Below, piece after piece: positions 20,886 to 32,363 of a DNA stretch of 32,801 nucleotides. Under the pieces are notes generated by a model. The model did not search any database. It was not told the origin of the DNA and saw only the letters and a list, made by a program, of their open reading frames with translations. The DNA lies in assembly GCF_000003605.2 (NCBI RefSeq), contig NW_003127595.1, positions 1 to 32,801 on the forward strand, read 5' to 3'. Both the position numbers and the translations under genes were made by a program. Positions within the stretch are counted from its first letter, which is position 1. Each line of letters begins with the position of its first letter. Source of the DNA: Saccoglossus kowalevskii (Eukaryota; Hemichordata; Enteropneusta; Harrimaniidae).

Positions 20886-21280
20886 GTTACGTCATGCTAT
20901 AATTTCGGTAATCGTGTTTTGAAAACAAATACAATAGCATATTATTAAATCTGTGCGGTTCGAAGTGGTTATTGAAGGCTGTTGTTTTGTAATTTAAAAT
21001 TCGCTGTTTCATTCTAACTATTTTAAGGTCGCATAACTAAGTGCTTGGAGAATGCAACGTCTATTACCCACAAGATTCTGGTAGTAAAATCAGCCAATAG
21101 CGTTCAAGAGAACGCAAAGCATTTTGAGTGACCTACATGCAGATGATTCCCACGATGCCATTCGTCGCACCATTCTCACAATTTTACACTAGAGCAACTG
21201 CGGATTTTAAATTTCAATATCCAAACGTTGATGCAATCAAATGCCGCCAATGGTGTTCAACAGACACACAAAATAAAGAC

Positions 21281-21354
21281 TGGCCGATATGGGGATCGAA
21301 CCCACGCCCTCAGCGTTATTAGCACCGCGCTCTAACCAACTGAGCTAACCGGCC
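21281..21354 (-). tRNA. tRNA-Ile-AAT: tRNA-Ile(AAU), near-reference
   Basis: Only U47G in the variable loop. Type T flank. Confidence 0.93.
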
Positions 21355-21749
21355 ATTACGTCATGCTAGAATTTCTATAATCGTATTTTGAAAACAAATG
21401 CAATAGCACATTATCAAATCTCTGCGTTTCAAAAAGGTTATTGACGACTGTTGTTACATAATTTGAAATACAGAGTTTTATTCTAACTATTTTAAGGTCG
21501 CATAACTAAGTGCTTGCAGAATGCAACGTCTATTACCCACAAGATGCTGGTAGTAAAATAAGCCAATAGCGTTCAAGAGAACGCAAAGCATTTTGAGTGA
21601 CCTACATGCAGATGATTCCCACGATGCCATTCGTCGCACTATTCTCACAATTTTACATTCGAGCAACAGCGGATTTCAAATTTCATTTTCCAAACGTTGA
21701 TGCAACCGAATGCCGCCAATGGTGTTCAACAGATCCGCAAAATAAAGAC

Positions 21750-21823
21750 TGGCCGATATGGGGATCGAACCCACGACCTCAGCGTTATTATCAGCGCGCT
21801 CTAAACAAATGAGCTAACCGGCC
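21750..21823 (-). pseudogene. tRNA-Ile-like, D-loop variant
   Basis: G15U, G19U, G29C and C32A; variable loop normal. Flank R (CTATAATATCGG). Confidence 0.75.
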
Positions 21824-22218
21824 GTTACGTCATGCTATAATATCGGTAATCGTGTTTTGAAAACAAATACAATAGCATATTATAAAATCTGTGCGTTTGG
21901 AAGTGGTTATTGAAGGCTGTTGTTTCGTAATTTGAAATTCGCTGTTTTATTCTAACTATTTCAAGGTCGCATAACTAAGTGCTTGCAGAATGCAACGTCT
22001 ATTACCCACAAGATGCTGGTAGTAGAATCAGCCAATAGCGTTCAAGAGTACGCAAAGCATTTTGAGTGACCTACATGCAGATGATTCCCACGATGCCATT
22101 CGTCGCACCATTCTCACAATTTTACACTCGAGCAACAGCGTATTTTTAATTTCAGTATCCAAACGTTGATGAAATCAAATGCCGCCAATGGTGTTCAACA
22201 GACACACAAAATAAAGAC

Positions 22219-22292
22219 TGGCCGATATGGGGATCGAACCAACGACCTCAGCGTTATTAGAACCGCGCTCTAACCAACTGAGCTAACCGGCC
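22219..22292 (-). tRNA. tRNA-Ile-AAT: tRNA-Ile(AAU), T-stem and anticodon-stem mismatch
   Basis: G51U and G31U (mismatch with C39, next to the anticodon loop). B box core kept. Flank type C. Function is doubtful. Confidence 0.6.
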
Positions 22293-22687
22293 ATTACGAC
22301 ATGCTAAAATTTCGGTAATCGTGTTTTGAAAACAAATACGATAGCACATTATTAAATCTGTGTCGTTCGAAGTGATTATTGAAGGCTGATATTTCGTAAT
22401 TTGAAATTCGCTGTATTATTGTAACTAGTTTAAGGACGCATAACTAAGTGCTTGCAGAATGCAACGTCTATTACCCACAAGATGCTGGTAGTAGAATCAG
22501 CCAATAGCGTTCAAGAGTACGCAAAGCATTTTGAGTGACCTACATGCAGATGATTCCCACGATGCCATTCGTCGCACCATTCTCACAATTTTACACTCGA
22601 GCAACAGCGTATTTTAAATTTCAATATCCAAACGTTGATGCAATCAAATGCCGCCAATGGTGTTCAACAGACACACAAAATAAAGAC

Positions 22688-22761
22688 TGGCCGATATGGG
22701 GATCGAACCCACGACCTCAGCGTTATTAGCACCGCGCTCTAACCAACTGAGCTAACCGGCC
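22688..22761 (-). tRNA. tRNA-Ile-AAT: tRNA-Ile(AAU), identical to reference
   Basis: Reference sequence; flank C with AAATTTGGG as at 19875..19948, 2813 bp away. Confidence 0.96.
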
Positions 22762-23155
22762 ATTACGACATGCTAAAATTTGGGTAATCGTGTTTTGAAA
22801 ACAAATACAATAGCACATTATAAAATCTGTGCGTTTGGAAGTGGTTATTGAAGGCTGTTGTTTTGTAATTTGAAATTCGCTGTTTTATTCTAACTATTTC
22901 AAGGTCGCATAACTAAGTGCTTGCAGAATGCAACTTCTATTAACTACAAAATGCTGGGAGTAAATTCAGCCAATAGCGTTCAAGAGAACGCAAAGCATTT
23001 TGAGTGACCTACATGCAGATGATTCCCATGATGCCATTCGTCGCACTATTCTCACAATTTTACATTCGAGCAACATCGGATTTCAAATTTCATTTTCTAA
23101 ACGTTGATGCAACCGATGCCGCCAATGGTGTTCAACAGACACACAAAATAAAGTC

Positions 23156-23229
23156 CGTCCGATATGGGGATCGTACCCACGACCTCAGCGTTATTAGCAC
23201 CGCGCTCTAACCAACTGAGCTAACCGGCC
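23156..23229 (-). pseudogene. tRNA-Ile(AAU) copy, T55A
   Basis: U55A removes the pseudouridine position of the T loop and alters the B box (GGTACGATCC). C71A mismatches G2, and the discriminator is G. Twin at 24562..24635. Flank type C. Confidence 0.8.
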
Positions 23230-23624
23230 ATTACGACATGCTAAAATTTCGGTAATCGTGTTTTGAAAACAAATACGATAGCACATTATTAAATCTGTGT
23301 CGTTCGAAGTGGTTATTGAAGGCTGATATTTCGTAATTTGAAATTCGCTGTTTTATTCTAACTATTTCAAGGTCGCATAACTAAGTGCTTGCAGAATGCA
23401 ACGTCTATTATCCACAAGATGCTGGTAGTAGAATCAGCCAATAGCGTTCAAGAGTACGCAAAGCATTTTGAGTGACCTATATGCAGATGATTCCCACGAT
23501 GCCATTCGTCGCACCATTCTCACAATTTTACACTCGAGCAACAGCGTATTTTTAATTTCAATATCCAAACGTTGATGCAATCAAATGCCGCCAATAGTGT
23601 TCAACAGACACACAAAATAAAGAC

Positions 23625-23698
23625 TGGCCGATATGGGGATCGAACCCATGACCTTAGCGTTATTAGCACCGCGCTCTAACCAACTGAGCTAACCGGCC
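23625..23698 (-). tRNA. tRNA-Ile-AAT: tRNA-Ile(AAU), anticodon-stem end mismatch
   Basis: G49A restores A49-U65, and G43A opens the outer anticodon pair 27-43. Flank type A. Confidence 0.78.
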
Positions 23699-24093
23699 AT
23701 TACGACATGCTAACATTTCGGTAATCGTGTTTTGAAAACAAATACGATAGCACATTATTAAATCTGTGTCGTTCGAAGTGGTTATTGAAGGCTGATATTT
23801 CGTAATTTGAAATTCGCTGTATTATTTTAACTAGTTTAAGGACGCATAACTAAGTGCTTGCAGAATGCAACGTCTATTACCCACAAGATGCTGGTAGTAG
23901 AATCAGCCAATAGCGTTCAAGAGTACGCAAAGCATTTTGAGTGACCTACATGCAGATGATTCCCACGATGCCATTCGTCGCACCATTCTCACAATTTTAC
24001 ACTCGAGCAACAGCGTATTTTAAATTTCAATATCCAAACGTTTATGCCATCAAATGCCGCCAATGGTGTTCAACAGACACACACAATAAAGTC

Positions 24094-24167
24094 TGGCGGC
24101 TATGGGGATCGAACCCACGACCTCAGCGTTATTAGCACCGCGCTCTAACCAACTGAGCTATCCGGCC
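24094..24167 (-). pseudogene. tRNA-Ile(AAU) copy with disrupted acceptor stem and stop
   Basis: U7A, U67G and G69C leave three of seven acceptor pairs mismatched. The stop region reads TTTATTGTG, with no T4. Same allele at 25968..26041. Flank type T. Confidence 0.8.
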
Positions 24168-24561
24168 ATTACGTCATGCTAGAATTTCTATAATCGTATT
24201 TTGAAAACAAATGCAATAGCACATTATCAAATCTCTGCGTTTCAAAAAGGTTATTGACGACTGTTGTTACATAATTTGAAATACAGAGTTTTATTCTAAC
24301 TATTTTAAGGTCGCATAACTAAGTGCTTGCAGAATGCAACGTCTATTACCCACAAGATGCTGGTAGTAAAATAAGCCAATAGCGTTCAAGAGTACGCAAA
24401 GCATTTTGAGTGACCTACATGCAGATGATTCCCACAATGCCATTCGTCGCACTATTCTCACAATTTTACATTCGAGCAACATCGGATTTCAAATTTCATT
24501 TTCTAAACGTTGATGCAACCGATGCCGCCAATGGTGTTCAACAGACACACAAAATAAAGTC

Positions 24562-24635
24562 CGTCCGATATGGGGATCGTACCCACGACCTCAGCGTTAT
24601 TAGCACCGCGCTCTAACCAACTGAGCTAACCGGCC
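24562..24635 (-). pseudogene. tRNA-Ile(AAU) copy, T55A
   Basis: U55A, C71A and G73, as in the unit 1406 bp to the left. Flank type C. Confidence 0.8.
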
Positions 24636-25030
24636 ATTACGACATGCTAAAATTTCGGTAATCGTGTTTTGAAAACAAATACGATAGCACATTATTAAAT
24701 CTGTGTCGTTCGAAGTGGTTATTGAAGGCTGATATTTCGTAATTTGAAATTCGCTGTTTTATTCTAACTATTTCAAGGTCGCATAACTAAGTGCTTGCAG
24801 AATGCAACGTCTATTATCCACAAGATGCTGGTAGTAGAATCAGCCAATAGCGTTCAAGAGTACGCAAAGCATTTTGAGTGACCTATATGCAGATGATTCC
24901 CACGATGCCATTCGTCGCACCATTCTCACAATTTTACACTCGAGCAACAGCGTATTTTTAATTTCAATATCCAAACGTTGATGAAATCAAATGCCGCCAA
25001 TAGTGTTCAACAGACACACAAAATAAAGAC

Positions 25031-25104
25031 TGGCCGATATGGGGATCGAACCCATGACCTCAGCGTTATTAGCACCGCGCTCTAACCAACTGAGCTAACC
25101 GGCC
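25031..25104 (-). tRNA. tRNA-Ile-AAT: tRNA-Ile(AAU), near-reference
   Basis: Only G49A. Flank type A. Confidence 0.93.
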
Positions 25105-25499
25105 ATTACGACATGCTAACATTTCGGTAATCGTGTTTTGAAAACAAATACGATAGCACATTATTAAATCTGTGTCGTTCGAAGTGGTTATTGAAGGCTG
25201 ATATTTCGTAATTTGAAATTCGCTGTATTATTTTAACTAGTTTAAGGACGCATAACTAAGTGCTTGCAGAATGCAACGTCTATTACCCACAAGATGCTGG
25301 TAGTAGAATCAGCCAATAGCGTTCAAGAGTACGCAAAGCATTTTGAGTGACCTACATGCAGATGATTCCCACGATGCCATTCGTCGCACCATTCTCACAA
25401 TTTTACACTCGAGCAACAGCGTATTTTAAATTTCAATATCCAAACGTTTATGCAATCAAATGCCGCCAATGGTGTTCAACAGACACACAAAATAAAGTC

Positions 25500-25573
25500 T
25501 GGCCGATATGGGGATCGAACCCACGACCTCAGCGTTATTAGCACCGCGCTCTAACCAACTGAGCTAACCGGCC
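25500..25573 (-). tRNA. tRNA-Ile-AAT: tRNA-Ile(AAU), identical to reference
   Basis: Reference sequence, type A flank. Its twin unit to the left (24094..24167) carries the broken acceptor allele instead, so only the spacer is shared. Confidence 0.96.
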
Positions 25574-25967
25574 ATTACGACATGCTAACATTTCGGTAAT
25601 CGTGTTTTGAAAACAAATACAATAGCACATTATAAAATCTGTGCGTTTGGAAGTGGTTATTGAATGCTGTTGTTTCGTAATTTGAAATTCGCTGTTTTAT
25701 TCTAACTATTTCAAGGTCGCATAACTAAGTGCTTGCAGAATGCAACTTCTATTAACCACAAAATGCTGGGAGTAAAGTCAGCCAATAGCGTTCAAGAGAA
25801 CGCAAAGCATTTTGAGTGACCTACATGCAGATAATTCCCATGATGCCATTCGTCGCACTATTCTCACAATTTTACATTCGAGCAACATCGGATTTCAAAT
25901 TTCATTTTCTAAACGTTGATGCAACCGATGCCGCCAATGGTGTTCAACCGACACACACAATAAAGTC

Positions 25968-26041
25968 TGGCGGCTATGGGGATCGAACCCACGACCTCAG
26001 CGTTATTAGCACCGCGCTCTAACCAACTGAGCTATCCGGCC
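25968..26041 (-). pseudogene. tRNA-Ile(AAU) copy with disrupted acceptor stem and stop
   Basis: U7A, U67G, G69C and lost T4, as at 24094..24167, but joined to a CATTTTCTAAACG spacer. Flank type T. Confidence 0.8.
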
Positions 26042-26069
26042 ATTACGTCATGCTAGAATTTCTATAATC

Positions 26070-26180
26070 GTATTTGAAAACAAATGCATAGCACATTATC
26101 AAATCTCTGCGTTTCGAAAAGGTATTGACGACTGTGTTACATAATTTGAAATACAGAGTTTTATTCTAACTATTTAAGGT
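26070..26180. other. Second cluster of homopolymer contractions
   Basis: One-base losses in CGTATTTGAAAAC, AATGCATAGC, AAGGTATTG, ACTGTGTTAC and CTATTTAAGG make this unit 464 bp long. Confidence 0.65.
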
Positions 26181-26431
26181 CGCATAACTAAGTGCTTGCA
26201 GAATGCAACGTCTATTACCCACAAGATGCTGGTAGTAAAATAAGCCAATAGCGTTCAAGAGAACGCAAAGCATTTTGAGTGACCTACATGCAGATGATTC
26301 CCACGATGCCATTCGTCGCACTATTCTCACAATTTTACACTCGAGCAACAGCGGATTTTAAATTTCAATATCCAAACGTTGATGCAACCAAATGCGGCCA
26401 ATGGTGTTCAACAGACACACAAAATAAAGAC

Positions 26432-26505
26432 TGGCCGATATGGGGATCGAACCGACAACCTCAGCGTTATTAGCACCGCGCTCTAACCAACTGAGCTAAC
26501 CGGCC
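26432..26505 (-). tRNA. tRNA-Ile-AAT: tRNA-Ile(AAU), T-stem mismatch
   Basis: G51C and C48U, as at 9793 and 11668. Flank P with CAACATGCC. Confidence 0.7.
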
Positions 26506-26900
26506 ATTACAACATGCCAAAATTTCAGTAATCGTGTTTTGAAAACAAATGCAATAGCACATTATAAAATCTGTGCGTTTGGAAGTGGTTATTGAAGGCT
26601 GTTGTTTCGTAATTTGAAATTCGCTGTTTTATTCTAACTATTTCAAGGTCGCATAACTAAGTGCTTGCAGAATGCAACGTCTATTACCCACAAGATGCTG
26701 GTAGTAGAATCAGCCAATAGCGTTCAAGAGTACGCAAAGCATTTTGAGTGACCTACATGCAGATGACTCCCACGATGCCATTCGTCGCACCATTCTCACA
26801 ATTTTACACTCGAGCAACAGCGTATTTTAAATTTCAATATCCAAACGTTGATGCAATCAATTGCCGCCACTGGTGTTCAACAGACACACAAAATAAAGAC

Positions 26901-26974
26901 TGGCCGATATGGGGATCGAACCCACGACCTCAGCGTTATTAGCACCGCGCTCTAACCAACTGAGCTAACCGGCC
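26901..26974 (-). tRNA. tRNA-Ile-AAT: tRNA-Ile(AAU), identical to reference
   Basis: Reference sequence in a unit otherwise like those of the G53C copies (spacer with GATGACTCCC), so the damaging change is absent or was converted back. Flank type A. Confidence 0.96.
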
Positions 26975-27369
26975 ATTACGACATGCTAACATTTCGGTAA
27001 TCGTGTTTTGAAAACAAATACAATAGCACATTATAAAATCTGTGCGTTTGGAAGTGGTTATTGAAGGCTGTTGTTTCGTAATTTGAAATTCGCTGTTTTA
27101 TTCTAACTATTTCAAGGTCGCATAACTAAGTGCTTGCAGAATGCAACTTCTATTAACCACAAAATGCTGGGAGTAAAGTCAGCCAATAGCGTTCAAGAGT
27201 ACGCAAAGCATTTTGAGTGACCTACATGCAGATGATTCCCACGATGCCATTCGTCGCACTATTCTCACAATTTTACACTCGAGCAACAGCGGATTTTAAA
27301 TTTCAATATCCAAACGTTGATGCAACCAAATGCCGCCAATGGTGTTCAACAGACACACAAAATAAAGAC

Positions 27370-27443
27370 TGGCCGATATGGGGATCGAACCCACGACCTC
27401 AGCGTTATTAGCACCGCGCTCTAACCAACTGAGCTAACCGGCC
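27370..27443 (-). tRNA. tRNA-Ile-AAT: tRNA-Ile(AAU), identical to reference
   Basis: Reference sequence with an R-type flank (CTATATTTTCGG) otherwise linked to D-loop variants. The same join is at 31355..31428. Confidence 0.96.
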
Positions 27444-27838
27444 GTTACGTCATGCTATATTTTCGGTAATCGTGTTTCGAAAACAAATACAATAGCATAT
27501 TATTAAATCTGTGCGATTCGAAGTGCTTATTGAAGACTGTTGTTTCGTAATTTTAGTTTCGCTGTTTTATTCTAACTATTTCAAGGTCGCATAACTAAGT
27601 GCTTGCAGAATGCAACGTCTATTACCCACAAGATGCTGGTAGTAGAATCAGCCAATAGCGTTCAAGAGTACGCAAAGCATTTTGAGTGACCTACATGCAG
27701 ATGACTCCCACGATGCCATTCGTCGCACCATTCTCACAATTTTACACTCGAGCAACAGCGTATTTTAAATTTCAATATCCAAACGTTGATGCAATCAATT
27801 GCCTCCAATGGTGTTCAACAGACACACAAAATAAAGAC

Positions 27839-27912
27839 TGGCCGATATGGGGATCGAAGCCACGACCTCAGCGTTATTAGCACCGCGCTCTAACCAACTG
27901 AGCTAACCGGCC
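27839..27912 (-). tRNA. tRNA-Ile-AAT: tRNA-Ile(AAU), G53C variant
   Basis: Same allele as 10262 and 12139. First gene of the 2.3-kb block shared with 11882..14215. Flank type A. Confidence 0.6.
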
Positions 27913-28307
27913 ATTACGACATGCTAACATTTCGGTAATCGTGTTTTGAAAACAAATACAATAGCACATTATAAAATCTGTGCGTTTGGAAGTGGTTATT
28001 GAAGGCTGTTGTTTCGTAATTTGAAATTCGATGTTTTATTCTAACTATTTCAAGGTCGCATAACTAAGTGCTTGCAGAATTCTAACTTCTATTAACCACA
28101 AAATGCTGGGAGTAAAGTCAGCCAATAGCGTTCAAGAGAACGCAAATTATTTTGAGTGACCTACATGCAGATGATTCCCATGATGCCATTCGTCGCACTA
28201 TTCTCACAATTTTACATTCGAGCAACATCGGATTTCAAATTTCATTTTCTAAACGTTGATGCAACCGATGCCGCCAATGGTGTTCAACAGACACACAAAA
28301 TAAAGAC

Positions 28308-28381
28308 TGGCCGATATGGGGATGGAACCCATGACCTCAGCGTTATTAGCACCGCGCTCTAAACAAATGAGCTAACTGGCC
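28308..28381 (-). pseudogene. tRNA-Ile-like, D-loop variant with normal anticodon stem
   Basis: Same allele as 12608..12681 (G5A, G15U, G19U, G49A, G57C), 15700 bp away, with the same private flank changes. Confidence 0.75.
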
Positions 28382-28776
28382 ATTACGTCATGCTAGAATT
28401 TCTATAATCATATTTTGAAAATAAATGCAATAGCACATTATCAAATCTCTGCGTTTCAAAAAGGTGATTGACGACTGTTGTTACATAATTTGAAATACAG
28501 AGTTTTATTCTAACTATTTTAAGGTCGCATAACTAAGTGCTTGCAGAATGCAACGTCTCTTACCCACAAGATGCTGGTAGTAATATCAGCCAATAGCGTT
28601 CAAGAGTACGCAAAGCATTTTGAGTGACCTACATGCAGATGATTCCCACGATGCCATTCGTCGCACCATTCTCACAATTTTACACTCGAGCAACAGCGTA
28701 TTTTAAATTTCAATATCCAAACGTTGATGCAATCAAATGCCGGCAATGGTGTTCAACAGACACACAAAATAAAGAC

Positions 28777-28850
28777 TGGCCGATATGGGGATCGAACCCA
28801 CGACCTCAGCGTTATTAGCACCGCGCTCTAACCAACTGAGCTAACCGGCC
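28777..28850 (-). tRNA. tRNA-Ile-AAT: tRNA-Ile(AAU), identical to reference
   Basis: Reference sequence; twin of the 75-nt copy at 13077..13151 but without the inserted G. Flank type A. Confidence 0.96.
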
Positions 28851-29008
28851 ATTACGACATGCTAACATTTCGGTAATCGTGTTTTGAAAACAAATGCAAT
28901 AGCACATTATCAAATCTCTGCGATTTAAAAAATTTCAAATTTCATTTTCCAAACGTAGATGCAACCGAATGCCGCCAATGGTGTTCAACAGACACACAAA
29001 ATTAAGAC

Positions 29009-29082
29009 TGGCCGATATGGGGATCGAACCCATGACCTCAGCGTTATTAGCACCGCGCTCTAACCAACTGAGCTAACCGGCC
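29009..29082 (-). tRNA. tRNA-Ile-AAT: tRNA-Ile(AAU), near-reference, in short unit
   Basis: G49A only. Second 232-bp unit, with the same deletion junction as 13310..13383. Flank type G. Confidence 0.9.
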
Positions 29083-29477
29083 ATTGTGACATGCTCAAAT
29101 TTCGGTAATCGTGTTTTGAAAACAAATGCAATAGCACATTATAAAATCTGTGCGATTCGAAGTGCTTATTGAAGACTGTTGTTTCGTAATTTTAGTTTCG
29201 CTGTTTTATTCTAACTATTTCAAGGTCGCATAACTAAGTGCTTGCAGAATGCAACGTCTATTACACACAAGATGCAGGTAGTAGAATCAGCCAATAGCGT
29301 TCAAGAGTACGCAAAGCATTTTGAGTGACCTACATGCAGATGATTCCCACGATGCCAGTCGTCGCACTATTATCACAATTTTACATTCGAGCAACAGCGG
29401 ATTTTAAATTTCATTTTCCAAACGTTGATGCAACCGAATGCCGCCAATGGTGTTCAACAGATCCGCAAAATGAAGAC

Positions 29478-29552
29478 AGGCCCGGTATGGGGATCGAACC
29501 CACGACCTCAGCGTTATTAGCAGCGCGCTCTAAACAAATGAGCTAACCGGCC
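29478..29552 (-). pseudogene. tRNA-Ile-like, D-loop variant, 75 nt
   Basis: As 13779..13852, plus one extra G in the 3' acceptor strand (ACCGGGCC). The insertion is not in the twin and may be a consensus error. Flank R. Confidence 0.75.
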
Positions 29553-29947
29553 GTTACGTCATGCTATATTTTCGGTAATCGTGTTTCGAAAACAAATACA
29601 ATAGCATATTATTAAATCTGTGCGGTTCGAAGTGGTTATTGAAGGCTGTTGTTTCGTAATTTAAAATTCGCTGTTTCATTCTAACTATTTTAAGGTCGCA
29701 TAACTAAGTGCTTGGAGAATGCAACGTCTATTACCCACAAGATGCTGGTAGTAAAATCAGCCAATAGCGTTCAAGAGAACGCAAAGCATTTTGAGTGACC
29801 TACATGCAGATAATTCCCACGATGCCATTCGTCGCACCATTCTCACAATTTTACACTAGAGCAACAGCGGATTTTAAATTTCAATATCCAAACGTTGTTG
29901 CAATCAAATGCCGCCAATGGTGTTCAACAGACACACAAAATAAAGAC

Positions 29948-30021
29948 TGGCCGATATGGGGATCGAACCCACGACCTCAGCGTTATTAGCACCGCGCTCT
30001 AACCAACTGAGCTAACCGGCC
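29948..30021 (-). tRNA. tRNA-Ile-AAT: tRNA-Ile(AAU), identical to reference
   Basis: Reference sequence, type G flank, where the twin unit at 14247..14320 has U47G, G26U and flank T: the 15.7-kb-offset similarity ends just left of this gene. Confidence 0.96.
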
Positions 30022-30416
30022 ATTGTGACATGCTCAAATTTCGGTAATCGTGTTTTGAAAACAAATCCAATAGCACATTATAAAATCTGTGCGATTCGAA
30101 GTGCTTATTGAAGACTGTTGTTTCGTAATTTTAGTTTCGCTGTTTTATTCTAACTATTTCAAGGTCGCATAACTAAGTGCTTGCAGAATGCAACGTCTAT
30201 TACACACAAGATGCAGGTAGTAGAATCAGCCAATAGCGTTCAAGAGTACGCAAAGCATTTTGAGTGACCTACATGCAGATGATTCCCACGATGCCAGTCG
30301 TCGCACTATTATCACAATTTTACATTCGAGCAACAGCGGATTTTAAATTTCATTTTCCAAACGTTGATGCAACCGAATGCCGCCAATGGTGTTCAACAGA
30401 TCCGCAAAATGAAGAC

Positions 30417-30489
30417 AGGCCGGTATGGGGATCGACCCACGACCTCAGCGTTATTAGCAGCGCGCTCTAAACAAATGAGCTAACCGGCC
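30417..30489 (-). pseudogene. tRNA-Ile-like, D-loop variant, 73 nt
   Basis: As 13779..13852, plus loss of one T from the T loop (GGGTCGAT), which also breaks the B box. Flank R. Confidence 0.78.
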
Positions 30490-30885
30490 GTTACGTCATG
30501 CTATATTTTCGGTAATCGTGTTTCGAAAACAAATACAATAGCATATTATTAAATCTGTGCGATTCGAAGTGCTTATTGAAGACTGTTGTTTCGTAATTTT
30601 AGTTTCGCTGTTTTATTCTAACTATTTCAAGGTCGCATAACTAAGTGCTTGCAGAATGCAACGTCTATTACACACAAGATGCAGGTAGTAGAATCAGCCA
30701 ATAGCGTTCAAGAGTACGCAAAGCATTTTGAGTGACCTACATGCAGATGATTCCCACGATGCCATTCGTCGCACCATTCTCACAATTTTACACTCGAGCA
30801 ACAGAGTATTTTAAATTTCAATATCCAAACGTTTATGCAATCAAATGCCGCCAATGGTGTTCAACAGACACACAAAATAAAGACT

Positions 30886-30959
30886 GGGCCGATATGGGGA
30901 TCGAACCCACGACCTCAGCGTTATTAGCACCGCGCTCTAACCAACTGAGCTAACCGGCC
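30886..30959 (-). tRNA. tRNA-Ile-AAT: tRNA-Ile(AAU) with one inserted base at the 3' end
   Basis: All stems match the reference, but an extra C sits between C72 and the usual A73, so the discriminator would be C. It may be a homopolymer error (GGG for GG on the plus strand). Flank type A. Confidence 0.72.
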
Positions 30960-31354
30960 ATTACGACATGCTAACATTTCGGTAATCGTGTTTTGAAAAC
31001 AAATACAATAGCACATTATAAAATCTGTGCGTTTGGAAGTGGTTATTGAAGGCTGTTGTTTCGTAATTTGAAATTCGCTGTTTTATTCTAACTATTTCAA
31101 GGTCGCATAACTAAGTGCTTGCAGAATGCAACTTCTATTAACCACAAAATGCTGGGAGTAAAGTCAGCCAATAGCGTTCAAGAGTACGCAAAGCATTTTG
31201 AGTGACCTACATGCAGATGATTCCCACGATGCCATTCGTCGCACTATTCTCACAATTTTACACTCGAGCAACAGCGGATTTTAAATTTCAATATCCAAAC
31301 GTTGATGCAACCAAATGCCGCCAATGGTGTTCAACAGACACACAAAATAAAGAC

Positions 31355-31428
31355 TGGCCGATATGGGGATCGAACCCACGACCTCAGCGTTATTAGCACC
31401 GCGCTCTAACCAACTGAGCTAACCGGCC
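31355..31428 (-). tRNA. tRNA-Ile-AAT: tRNA-Ile(AAU), identical to reference
   Basis: Reference sequence; flank R (CTATATTTTCGG), as at 27370..27443. Confidence 0.96.
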
Positions 31429-31820
31429 GTTACGTCATGCTATATTTTCGGTAATCGTGTTTCGAAAACAAATACAATAGCATATTATTAAATCTGTGCG
31501 ATTCGAAGTGCTTATTGAAGACTGTTGTTTCGTAATTTTAGTTTCGCTGTTTTATTCTAACTATTTCAAGGTCGCATAACTAAGTGCTTGCAGAATGCAA
31601 CGTCTATTACCCACAAGATGCTGGTAGTAGATCAGCCAATAGCGTTCAAGAGTACGCAAAGCATTTTGAGTGACTACATGCAGATGATTCCCATGATGCC
31701 ATTCGTCGCACTATTCTCACAATTTTACATTCGAGCAACATCGGATTTCAAATTTCATTTTCTAAACGTTGATGCAACCGATGCCGCCAATGGTGTTCAA
31801 CAGACACACAAAATAAAGAC

Positions 31821-31894
31821 TGGCCGATATGGGAATCGAACCCACGACCTCAGCGTTATTAGCACCGCGCTCTAACCAACTGAGCTAACCGGCC
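31821..31894 (-). tRNA. tRNA-Ile-AAT: tRNA-Ile(AAU), near-reference
   Basis: Only C60U in the T loop (GGTTCGATTCC, still a consensus B box). The unit is 466 bp through single-base losses. Type T flank. Confidence 0.93.
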
Positions 31895-32289
31895 ATTACG
31901 TCATGCTAGAATTTCTATAATCGTATTTTGAAAACAAATGCAATAGCACATTATAAAATTTGTGCGATTCGAAGTGCTTATTGAAGACTGTTGTTTCGTA
32001 ATTTGAATTTCGCTGTTTTATTCTAACTATTTCAAGGTCGCATAACTAAGTGCTTGCAGAATGCAACGTCTATTACCCACAAGATGCTGGTAGTAGAATC
32101 AGCCAATAGCGTTCAAGAGTACGCAAAGCATTTTGAGTGACCTACATGCAGATGATTCCCAAGATGCCATTCGACGCACCATTCTCACAATTTTACACTA
32201 GAGCAACAGCGGATTTTAAATTTCAATATCCAAACGTTGATGCAATCAAATGCCGCCAATGGTGTTCAACAGACACACAAAATAAAGAC

Positions 32290-32363
32290 TGGCCGATATG
32301 GGGATCGAACCCACGCCCTCAGCGTTATTATCACCGCGCTCTAACCAACTGAGCTAACCGGCC
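32290..32363 (-). tRNA. tRNA-Ile-AAT: tRNA-Ile(AAU), near-reference
   Basis: C32A and U47G, as at 899..972. Flank T with ATTACCTCATG. Confidence 0.88.

Larger units (their letters stand above)
23050..25466. repeat. Two copies of a block of about 1.0 kb (offset 1406)
   Basis: 23050..24060 and 24456..25466 share the T55A tRNA, CTATTATCCAC, GACCTATATGC and CCAATAGTG. The third tRNA differs between them. Confidence 0.75.
27580..29915. repeat. 2.3-kb block, right copy (partner at 11882..14215)
   Basis: Same order of alleles (G53C; G5A D-loop variant; reference; short unit; U67C D-loop variant). To the left and right of it the two regions lose their match. Confidence 0.85.

Noticed and set aside
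1096-26348. Minus-strand open frames of 60-80 codons (for example 1096..1287, 1573..1815, 24300..24482, 26166..26348)
   Set aside because: They lie wholly or mostly in the spacer, are open in only a few of some 70 units, and are closed by single substitutions in sister units.
746-32352. Dozens of plus-strand open frames of 60-95 codons with similar peptides (MTYMQMIPTMPF...)
   Set aside because: Most open with GTG in a spacer repeat and run into the antisense of a tRNA gene. Frame and ending change with every small indel or substitution, and spacer variation shows no sign of codon-position bias. They are by-products of the repeat.
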